NCBI GenBank assembly: GCA_023213395.1
Contig: CM041465.1
Span: 158,355,741-158,419,740, forward strand
Origin: Cycas panzhihuaensis
Taxonomy: Eukaryota > Cycadophyta
Direction: 5' to 3'
Length of the DNA: 64,000 nucleotides
The stretch's first letter is position 1. Each line of letters begins with the position of its first letter. A program made the translations under genes and the position numbers. Below are positions 54,832-64,000 of this stretch, in pieces. Below the pieces are notes generated by a model. The model had not been told where the DNA came from. It saw only the letters and a program-made list of their open reading frames with translations, and ran no database searches.

Positions 54832-57249
54832 TGTTTCACCAAAACCTGGCCTCTTCATTTGCATTTGGATTATATTGGTAAATTGGTATATGTAACATGG
54901 TTTCATAAAAGGTAATTGATGGATGTTAATTACATTTAATAGATTGCACCTTGTTTTCTTGAAATGATGCATGACTTTTGATTAATAGAATGTCATGAAT
55001 GATGATATAGCTTGTATTCTTGTTATTATTCACTGATGGCGTAAACTATGACAACAAAGTTTTCTTTATTATTAACTTGACCTTATTTTTCTTTCAAAGC
55101 TTGGTGTTTTTATCTTATTTTCAAGATTTCACCCATGATTTTATTGTTTATCACTCTTTAGGCCTGTACTTAATGTATTTCACCTCATTCTAAGCTTATC
55201 TACCTTCTACTAAACTCATTTCTATGATCCAGTCCTCATTAAATATTATTTTTTATCATCTTTTGATCAAATTTTTACCTTACTAAAATTGTACTTTTCA
55301 CGCTATCAAAAACGTAACCAGTCACATTTTTAGAACAAAGTTACATTTTTGGTAGGTGAAAAATGCAACCGATCACATTTTTCATTATCATGTAACAGAA
55401 ATTTAGGCAGATCGCTAAAATTTTTGCATGTTGTCACTGAGATTTGATGGGATTTGATTTTCTCGATGCCCAGAAGTGATAAAGAGTAATTGTTGATTGA
55501 AAATTGAGAGGGGAAGTGATTTTGGCTCTAGTATTATGATATTTTTGAAGTGTTTTGGAGATTTCTTGAGGATTGTTGTTGTGACTTTGAAGACTTGATT
55601 TTCTGAGGACTATTGGGTGAAATCTTGAAGAAGTTTTATTGTTGTGTTACTGTTACTTGATTACTGATGGTTTAAGCTTCTATTTTCTTAAATCTTCATC
55701 GGTTTCATACTTCAAACTTCTCTTGATTTGGTAAGATCTTTCCTATTAAATTTTAGGCTTATTTCATAGTGTTTTGAAGGTAATATTTACTCAAAATCTT
55801 TTCTTTTCATTGACTAATTGCTATTGTACTCTCGTTTGGTTTTTTATACTAAAATATACACTGAAAGAATAGCCCTTTATGGGGTTCCTTAAGGAGAGAC
55901 TAAGGTGGGGCATGGTCATCTCTCCACCATACATCTAACTATTCCTTCTCACTCTATTACAACAGTTTATATTTTAGTTGGTTTGCCATTCTCTTTTGGC
56001 ATTGTTTGGCTCTAGTTTGGCCTCTTTGGATTGTTTGTTCTTCCTTCTTTAATTTTACTTTGAAGGAAAGTGTGTGAGAAAGTTGGTAAAGTAAAAAGAA
56101 AATTGCCATTCTAAGGCATTCTTTATAATAGGAAAGAAGTGTTTATCTTATATCTATGATTGCATGCACTTTTATTTTGAAGTTAGCTCTTTTATCTTAG
56201 AAATGAAAAGTTGAGGATGTTGTTTGGTTAAAGTATCTCTAATTTTCAGTTTTGCATTAGGTTCAAGGATTCATTTAGAGCTCTTACTACTCCAATTGTG
56301 ATAAAACCTTTGGTGACTAGTCTTGTGTGGATGATTATTATTCAGATTTATGATTTGTCCATCATCTCATAGGTCTAAAAATTATCACAAAATATTAGTA
56401 GTTTTCTTTTAAGAATCTCTCTTGCTTTTATGCTTTATTTCATCACTTTTTTATAAGAATTGATTGCATGCATCAAGGTTAGAGTATATTTTCTAGTTCT
56501 CCATGTTGATTAGTCTCTCTTAAAAGAAATTTACATAAAAAATTATATAGTGAATTTTAGATTTTGAGTAGCATTATCTCTCTTGAAATGAATCATGCAT
56601 ATTGCATATAGGAAAGCTATCTTATAGTTGCATGTGCATCTTTCATTTTGAAAAATAAAAAGAACAAAGAACTTACATACATTGTTTCTTATTTGTTTAC
56701 TTTTGATTAAAAAAATAAATTAAACAAAACAAAAAGGTTTATGTGAGTTTAATCTTATAGTTTCTTTGGTTGTATTCTCTTCTTCTTTTGGCTATATATC
56801 TTTGCAATCATATAAAAACCTAGAAACCAAAACAAGACAAACTATCACTTCTATTAGCTTACCCTCTCCTACATCTTAGTAAAACTCAAAAAGTTGAAAT
56901 GATCATACGAGAGGAATCCCTAAGAAGGACATTGAGAATATTATAAGTGTAGTTCCGAACTTAGAACTCCTTCATCAAGTTATGTAGGTTAGTGGATTCT
57001 ATCACCCCATTTTATATCCATACCTTTCGTCATATCTGCTCATACTTAGGTAGACGACACTACTAAGCGAAGACGACTCCTTAGGTCTTAGGCAAAGATG
57101 GTCCTTTAGGTCTTCTTGAACTTTATGTCTCCTAACTTTAATCACAAAAGAAATCAAGAGATATTAAGTTTAGGTCCCCTCTAGGCCCCAACCATCTTTT
57201 TGGTGACCTTACTAAGGATCTAATCCAAGAACCCCCTAGAACACCACCA
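54832..57249 (+). repeat. E11 5' LTR (2418 bp)
   Basis: Starts TGTTTCACCAAAACCTGGCC, ends AACACCACCA. Same family as both E4 LTRs; keeps the TG start. Confidence 0.92.
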
Positions 57250-57253
57250 TCTT

Positions 57254-57275
57254 TCTAGCGACTATATTGGGGAAC
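57254..57275 (+). other. E11 primer binding site candidate
   Basis: TCTAGCGACTATATTGGGGA, 4 nt after the LTR, close to the TGGCGAC...TGGGGA form of Tat-type sites; better preserved than in E4. Confidence 0.65.
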
Positions 57276-57632
57276 CACTATTTATCCTTAAGTAAAGCTA
57301 TGGAAACAAAAACACCTACACTTAGGTGCTCGTTGAGACTTCAAGGCCTTTTGCCTAATTCTTAAATGCACCCATCACACTTTAGTCAGGATGTTTTATC
57401 ATCATATGTTAAATCCTTAAAGTTTTAGGTACACAACACATACGTTTATCCTCCTAAAGATTCAAATCAACTTTACAATATACCTGTGAAGTAGGGATAC
57501 CTAGACCCTTTGCAATATCCTAGTGATCCTTCTTTTACAAATCCTTGTTTTATACAAGAAGAACCACATTCTACTTGATTACATCTATCTTTTTCTAAGT
57601 CGATCCTTACTAAGATCCCTACCCCACTATGC

Positions 57633-59270
57633 ATGCCTAGTTACTGTGACCCTTTTCATCTAGAGACTCATACTATATCATCTCTACCGCAACATATTCA
57701 ACTTGATCCCTTGGGTAAAGACTATAAATATATTGAGTTAGACCCTTCACCTCAGATCATATGGTCTCCTTATCGTTCTCATCCTCCTTTACTAAGACCT
57801 ATGTCACAACCTCATTCCCCACCTATGGAAGAAGTTGACGACTACAAATCCACTCATTCACAACCTTGTCAATCTTCTCGTAGGCAACAAGTTCAAATTC
57901 ATTCTTCCTATTCCATACCTCTTACTCATGGAGGTGATACCACTATTGTTGCTTATGGCATTCCTAGCACTATGTACATACCCACTTCTAGTCAAGTGGT
58001 TATGGCCTCTCCTAGTTTACGACCTATTTATTCTTACTCTACTAGGATTGCCTCTTCATATCCTGTTTCTTCTACCACTCAGGTACCCCCTTATGCATCA
58101 CATATTACTAGGTCTCATAGCATTAGGCCCCACCCACTATCGCCTAGAGTGTCTAACGTGATTTCCTCATTGCAGTATATTTCTCACACTCATTTACCAC
58201 ATCCACATATTTTAGTAGGACAATTACAACTTTTGAGGACCTCTAATCCTACTTCCTCTTCGTATATTCCTAGGCCTAGCCTGTAACCTAACCCTTTCTA
58301 TACCTTTAACTCAAGTTTCCCACAAAACCTTATACCTCAAACCAATTATATGGTTAACCCTGCAGTATGGTTTGTTCCTCCTCCTACTTTTCCACCTCAG
58401 GATGTTTCATAATAACAACCACAATCATAACAACCTATTTATTCATCTATTCCTTATTCGTCATCCTTGCCTCAACGTCCTACTACATTGAGGTCGAGGA
58501 GGCCCTTCCTAGATTATATAAAGTCTCCTTTTTCGCATAAGGTCTTATTTTCACCTATACTCCCATTCCTTCCTGAGTTGCCCAAGTTTTCTAGTGACTC
58601 TTCTCAAGACCACGCCTCCCATATACAAGCATTTACGCTCGTTTGTATAGATTTTATGCCATACGACTATGTTATGATACGTCTATTTCCTAAATCACTT
58701 CAAGTTGATGCCTTGAAGTGGTTTTATCATCTTCCTTCATATTTGATTCTCTCATTTCAACAATTAGTTGACCCCTTTATCAACTATTTTAATGCAGCGA
58801 GACCGTTTAAGTTAGGCATCAAATCCTTGTTGGCAATTAAACTAAATAATGATAAAACTTCAAAGGATTTCATTAGGAGATTTCAAAACCAAGTCCATGC
58901 TTGACATTCACATCTTAATCCTAGTTTATTATTTGGTCTATTTACAAATATGTTGAGGCCCCAGGTGCATTTAGAAGTTCTAAAACTTTGTCCTCAATCG
59001 TATGAGGAAGCAGTTAACCGCTATTTAGCTTTAGAGACATTTAAAATATAAGTAAGTATTAAGAAGGTTGGGAAACCTATGCCTTCTAAAGAATCAGTTC
59101 ATCCTATGAAGGCTACCCATCTTGAGCCTACATACAATCATCTTGCTTCCTCAATTAGATCACTTGAGCATGTGAAAAATACTAAATTACGTTTTGATGG
59201 TCCATCTCTTACTCAACCCTTGCAACAAACCAAAGTCATTCACTTGACTAAGGAGAGGAAGAAATAAGCT
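57633..59270 (+). pseudogene. E11 gag, better preserved copy
   Basis: Frame 57633-58286 (217 codons) is a Ser/Pro/His/Tyr-rich N-terminal region with no fold recognised. After stops near 58286-58430, frame 58467-58904 (145 codons) is the capsid: LFPKSLQVDALKWFYHLP, then FQQLVDPFINYFNAARPFK and SLLAIKLNNDKTSKDFIRRF, fitting the plant retrotransposon gag domain. Frame 59079-59267 continues with a basic tail. The Cys/His knuckle follows (about 59310-59370: KCCFYHxTHAHDRSEC). ATG 57633 is a plausible start and E4 aligns there, but E4 has lost the Met. Confidence 0.85.
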
Positions 59271-59644
59271 CTCTCCCCTTGCGCCCCCCCCCACCTCCTC
59301 CATCTAGAAGGATAAAATGTTGCTTCTATCATTAAACTCATGCACATGATAGAAGTGAGTGTTGAACTATTCATAACATAACCCATAACTTGAACACTCA
59401 AGTAAACCATTCTTCCAAATCATCATAAGACCAAATGATCCACAAGGATTTGTTGCCTCAACATGGTGAGAAAACTAGTAAAGAAGATAAAGGTAAGGCG
59501 AAGTAGATAAAAGACGATGAAGACGAACCTTCAAGATCTAATTCATCAAAGAAAACTACCACTCTCATAAATGTTCTAACAAAAAGAAACACCAATCAAT
59601 CTCGCTTACCTCCCAAAGGTGGGGATACCAAGAGAACCATAAAC

Positions 59645-60522
59645 ATGGTGGAGACTTCAAAGAGTGCAGGTCCATCCAGATCATCCGATGATTTGATGGC
59701 AAGGAATCCTAACTCTTTACCTCTAGTACTCCATCGTCTCATCAGGTTTAGGTCCATTCCTTCTAGTTTAAATGATGGATCTTTCTCTTTGGTAGAAGAA
59801 GTAAAGACTATTCTAGCAGGCATATTGGTTACTGATTTGCTCAAGTGTTGCCCTGAGCAATGTCAATGTTTATTTGATGTATTAGGAGTTCCTGTGATAG
59901 CTTCTTCACCTACTTCTACCCTTTTTTTTACCTTGCTACCTTGCCTAGTCGTTCTGGCCATACGTCGAATGACATTCCCCCATTCTACATTGAGATCATC
60001 AAGGATGATATTAATACCAAGTGGGTTATCATTGATGAGGGATCATCTATTAATATAATCCCTCTCCATCTTGTCGAGGATTTATAGATCTATATCTTTA
60101 ATCCATGTAAATGGATCTTCCAATGATATGATAAGAATTAAAAGGTACCCTTGGGTCAAGTTACTCTTCCCCTTACATTGGAAGAAAAAGCAGTGCTTAC
60201 TGACCTGACTATCATTAACTTAGATTTAGAATACAACATCCTTTTAGGTAGGTTGTAGATCACCCAAATGGTAGTAGTTTATTCATCCCTCTTTGGTGAA
60301 CTTAGGTTCATTCATGAGGGAGAACTCAAAATTGTTAAACGGAAGCTAAAACCTATTAAGAAATTAGTCCCTCTCATTGAGACCTTTTTATAACCTGGTG
60401 AATCCTCCAATTCTGTAGAGTATTTCTTTCAATCACTTAGTTTAGGTCAGTATTTTTCTATGGAAGCCCCTTCAACTCACCCAGAAGTGAAGGACATGGA
60501 TTTAGTTGAAGTTGTTCCTTTG
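59645..60522 (+). pseudogene. E11 protease region, truncated
   Basis: Aligns with E4 21164-22049. Frame 59645-60058 covers the N-terminal part; a frame change near 59935 leads to VIIDEGSSINIIPLHLVED, which keeps the catalytic Asp that E4 lost. NILLGRL then a stop (expected Trp) corresponds to the second conserved region (about 60235-60260). Breaks off at 60522. Confidence 0.82.
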
Positions 60523-62110
60523 TCACCAATTAAAATATATATGTATAAGAAAGAATATAAAAGATATGAGAAAGAGAATTGGAAGGAATATAAGAAATAT
60601 GAGGACCACTAGTAGCTAATCGTTTACCATAATTTAAAGGTATTGGTTTATCCCCTAGATAGTAATATAGAAGCAGATGAATAATTAACAAAAATAGAAA
60701 ATCTTATCGATGAACTCCATCTTAGTAACACACATAGACAAATTAGCTTTTTCATAGACCATTTAACAAGATCTATGTATCACTAGGCAACACTCTGGAA
60801 AAGGAAAGAAAAAATTCATAATTTCAAATATTTTATGGATATTTTTAAAGAACAAATAGAAAAACTCAAGAGGGCTAGCACCTCTTTCACCAAGGGTCCC
60901 ATATCATATATCAATAATCCACGACCTACAATATGAACAAAAGATCTCTATTCTAAAGTAAATATATCAAATGAAGTAAATAGCATGATGTAGCAAGAGA
61001 AGGCTAACTATTAAATCACTCAAAGAGGATTCAATGTCATAACACCACTTGAAATTCCAAGCTTATGATCTAAGAAAGTTAAAGCCTAACAAACAAGGAA
61101 CCTTGAGCTATTAAGATAATAGTTTTAACACAAGAAGATCCCTAAGGATCACATAAAGAGAGTAAGAAGGCAGCAAGGCTAGGGAAAAGGCACTTAATAT
61201 TTGCCACACATGCGAAAACCATTAGAGTAAAGGGGACTAGTACATGAAGACTGATAATGAGAATAATATTAAAGATGTGTAAGGAGAAGAATGCAAAGAA
61301 GACTCGGAGGAGGGGCAATCTTGTGATAAAGAGTCAACCTGCATGGAAGAAGCAAAAGAAAAGGATAGCCAACCTAAAGTTCTATCGCCAACCATGTTAG
61401 AGGCACCATAGGCTAATATCATCAAGCTTTTTTGTTACCTTAGAAAGGAAAAGGTTATGATTCTCATCAATCCAAGCAATAGTCATAACTTAATCAACAT
61501 TCGAATATCCAAGAAATAAGGATTAAATGTGAAGAGAGAGAAGTCTTATACCTCATACCCAAGAGGACAAAGCCTAAGAATAATTTAGCACCAATAACTT
61601 CATATAAGAAATTATGACTTTTTGGTTAATTATTATCCTACTCTTATAAAAGGATTTAATGTAATCTTAACTATCAAATCACTATAGACACTTGGGACTT
61701 ACATCCTAAATCATAATAGGGGCTTGATCAGGTTTAGATCGATGAGAAGAAGTACCAACTAATAAAAAATCATACCCTAGTACTAAAAGTTGAAACTACA
61801 GGAGGTAGTATGAGGAATAATTAGGTTGTTGGGCAAAATATCAACCTACTAAGATTTGCATCCCAATATCAAAGGAAATACTTGTAGAAAGAAAAGAATG
61901 ACTCACTAAGAGTAAGTTGGTTTCTTCACTATAATATTCTTCTAAACCAAGGAACTAAAGAAGGGAATTCTATAGAACAAGGGATGATCGCCCAATACAC
62001 TAACCTACCTTGAGAGAGCAACATATGTCATTATCAATGCTTTGTGGGCAAAGCATGTTTCGAAAGAGCAAGATTTATTATGGACCTATACCATTAACAG
62101 AAATCGACCA
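60523..62110 (+). pseudogene. E12: decayed gag-protease-like sequence of a Ty3/gypsy-type element
   Basis: Coding-like in mixed plus frames despite about one stop per 15-20 codons. A helical, charged part (about 60530-60900: IENLIDELHLSNTHRQISFF, FKEQIEKLKRAS) is followed by a C-H-T-C segment (about 61205) and an acidic stretch (61250-61370). Then VMILINPSNSHNLINIRISK (about 61452-61515) fits a retropepsin active site whose D-S/T-G is changed, with a later F-N-V-I-L-T-I pattern (about 61655-61680) fitting the second conserved region. Family assignment is tentative. Confidence 0.5.
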
Positions 62111-62500
62111 TCGGTATAGCTGGATCATGGGTTAATATAAGTTAGCCTCAATTATAATTATTTAAAGTCAATTTTATTATTATTAGGGACTAGGTATTTT
62201 ATTATTATTATTATTGGAAGTTTTTAAAAGGCAATTAATTTTGACACCTCTAAATATAGGACCATGATTCATTTGTAAATCATCTTTTGTGAGTTAATCA
62301 ATTTGGAGTCTTTTGACCATTTAGCTCCTAGGAGCTTCTATTTAGCTTTCATTTCAGTTTTTTTTTATCTTTGTGGAAGTATACTTGATTTAGGATTATT
62401 ATAGGATGCCATAAGTGACAACTTCATAAGTTTGAGGAACGATATAACAAGCCTTAGAAACATGATGAGTGGAGCTACACAAAAATTCAATAAGAGATTG
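62111..62500 (+). other. E13 leader or LTR candidate
   Basis: AT-rich non-coding with a TTA trinucleotide run (62175-62215) and a TATA-like ctaaatatagg (62253-62263). No partner LTR and no clear primer site, so the element boundary is not set. Confidence 0.4.
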
Positions 62501-64000
62501 AATGATCACAACGGCGAAACAGGACCATCCCACAAAAAGGAAGAATTCTTTGAAGAAAGGGATTGAGAAGGTAAACTAAAGAAAAGGCTCAAGGATACCA
62601 AATTCCTTCAAGAAAAGTTTGATCTAGAGAAGTCAAAAGACATTTGTAGCTAGATAATCCAAATAAAAATTTATTTCCAAATGAATATTGGATCAACAAA
62701 AGAAAAAATATTAGTGGCTTCCCTTCTCTTATATGAAAAGGCACTTAAGTGGTTCCACTGGTGGAATAGAATCTATCAAGGGACAGAACATTATAATTAA
62801 GATTTCTTAAAAGTAACCCTAATGGAACAATATGAAGACACTCAGAACATAGACTCCTTCCCTCGGTTTATGCATTTACAACTGATTAGTTTAGTATAAG
62901 CCTACACAGAACAATTCTAGAATCTACAAAGCTTGATCACCAAGGACATCGAGGATGAACTGCTAATATAGGCATATATTATAGGACTTAAAGGGAATAT
63001 TAAGTTCCATTTAAAAACACAAATAGTAGTAACCCTATGTAACATAATCTGCTAAGTAAATAATGTTAAGGCTAAATTTCCAAAAGTAAGACAAAGTTAC
63101 GTCCATTGTAATGAACCCCCTCAATATCAAGGATAAAGTTACCCACTTAACTAGAATCTCTTAGGCCTGAAAGTTAAGCCTCCACTTATAGAAGAGAAAG
63201 AAGGTGGGCTAACAAGAAATAAACTATCCAATCCAAACATCTAAAATGAGTAACTTATTTTAATTACAGAGAAAAATAGAAGCATAGCCATAAGTGCCTA
63301 ATAAAAAAGGTATTCATGATTAATAATGAGGACACAAATAACCCAAACTCAAATGAATAAGAAGAAGAGCTGCAACCAATCAATGAGGAAGTAGAAATTA
63401 AGGGGTTAGTTATTCATATAGAAGCCAAAAACATGTAAATATCATTGCAAGCAATTATAGGAAAGAACAATACCTCCCAAACACTACAATTCAAAAGGAG
63501 GATCGAGAACACAAAAATATTGATTTTGATGGATAGTAGTGACACTCACAACTTTATTACTAGGCCAACAATAGTTAGACTCAGGCTTCAAATAGAACCC
63601 CTTAAGTTATTTTAAGTCACTATCGTAAATAGAAAGAGCATACCATGTGGAGGTTACTACAAGAAGGTATAATTAGAAATAGTGGACTATTTAATAAGTA
63701 TGGTAATGTTATCCATGCCCATAGGAGTCATCGACATAGTCCTCAGCATTCAATGGCTACAAAAACTCAGGAATATTGTTATCAACTACAAGACCCATTT
63801 CATGAGTTTTTATTTTTTAGAAAAGGCATAAGTATAAATTATAGGCACCACCCATACCACCAACCTAACTAATGGCCTCTTACCAGATGGAGAAGTTATT
63901 GAGGGAAAACTAAACTTTATATGTGATGATATACTATAAAATCGCAATTGAAGATATTCCATAAAAGGTACATACACTCATTGATCAACATAGCAAAGTC
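62500..64000 (+). pseudogene. E13: Ty3/gypsy gag and protease, cut by window end
   Basis: Plus strand, mixed frames. Capsid pattern: KILVASLLLYEKALKWFHWW (about 62705-62765), then FLKVTLMEQYEDTQNIDSF, typical of the retrotransposon gag domain. A zinc knuckle near 63255-63300 reads Y-F-N-Y-R-E-K-stop-K-H-S-H-K-C, both first Cys changed to Tyr (TGT to TAT). The protease motif ILILMDSSDTHNFITRP (63520-63572) keeps Asp-Ser but has Ser for Gly; T-H-N-F-I is usual in chromovirus proteases. Sequence after 63640 is coding-like but unrecognised. Confidence 0.75.

Larger units (their letters stand above)
54832..60522 (+). mobile_element. E11: second Tat-like element of the E4 family, 3' truncated
   Basis: 5' LTR, primer site, gag and protease align along their length with E4. 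Similarity to E4 stops near 60522 (E4 equivalent about 22049), where unrelated sequence starts. No RT, integrase or 3' LTR in the window. Left flank ggacg; no partner found. Confidence 0.88.

Noticed and set aside
60523-62110. Endogenous plant pararetrovirus
   Set aside because: Considered because of the helical coat-like part and Cys motif, but the protease-like wording (N-L-I-N after the active site) is closer to Ty3/gypsy and no movement protein or RT was seen. Left as tentative gypsy-type.

Overview
This window is plant nuclear DNA made almost entirely of dead, nested LTR retrotransposons. No intact host gene, tRNA, rRNA or CRISPR array was seen. The evidence for a plant is: initiator-Met-tRNA primer sites (TGGTATCAGAG-type), plant Ty1/copia and Ty3/gypsy clades including a chromovirus and a Tat-like element, a 326-bp TRIM, and a fragment of an RBP45/RBP47-type RNA-binding protein gene. 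Deep nesting, AT-richness and heavy C-to-T/G-to-A decay suggest a large, repeat-rich genome (a gymnosperm or large-genome angiosperm; not decidable here).

Layout. 1-6120: E1, a Ty3/gypsy chromovirus (+), 5' LTR cut by the window edge, sitting inside the integrase of E2. 6121-9317: E2, 5' part of a Ty1/copia element (-). 9318-10301: old non-genic sequence. 10302-47762: E3, a ~4.8-kb Ty1/copia element (-) opened by two insertions. The first is E4 (13836-42027), a Tat-like Ty3/gypsy element (+, 2.4-kb LTRs), which holds a solo LTR (E5, 18005-20575), a Ty1/copia element (E6, 29459-37067, -) and a TRIM (E7, 37906-38231, -). The second is E8 (42425-46889, -), a copia-type element carrying a captured fragment of an RBP45/47-like mRNA. 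47763-54831: non-genic sequence, the 3' end of a chromovirus (E9, -) and a copia-type LTR with primer site (E10, +). 54832-60522: E11, a second, 3'-truncated copy of the E4 family. 60523-64000: two further decayed gag-protease regions (E12, E13, +), the last cut by the window end.

The nesting is supported by target-site duplications read directly: aataa/aatag (E3), gctac/tctac (E4), gatac (E5), ctagg (E6), ctatg (E7), acaag (E8). At E4, E5, E6 and E8 the interrupted reading frame resumes in phase on the far side.

Points worth a second look: the captured RRM gene with a missing piece inside RRM1; an antisense plant-mobile-domain-like ORF in the 3' region of E4; and, just before the E4 3' LTR, short stem-loops whose stem sequences change in a paired way around a constant 7-nt loop, preceded by a ~50-bp periodic array. 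All protein calls are by eye from motifs and have not been searched against a database.
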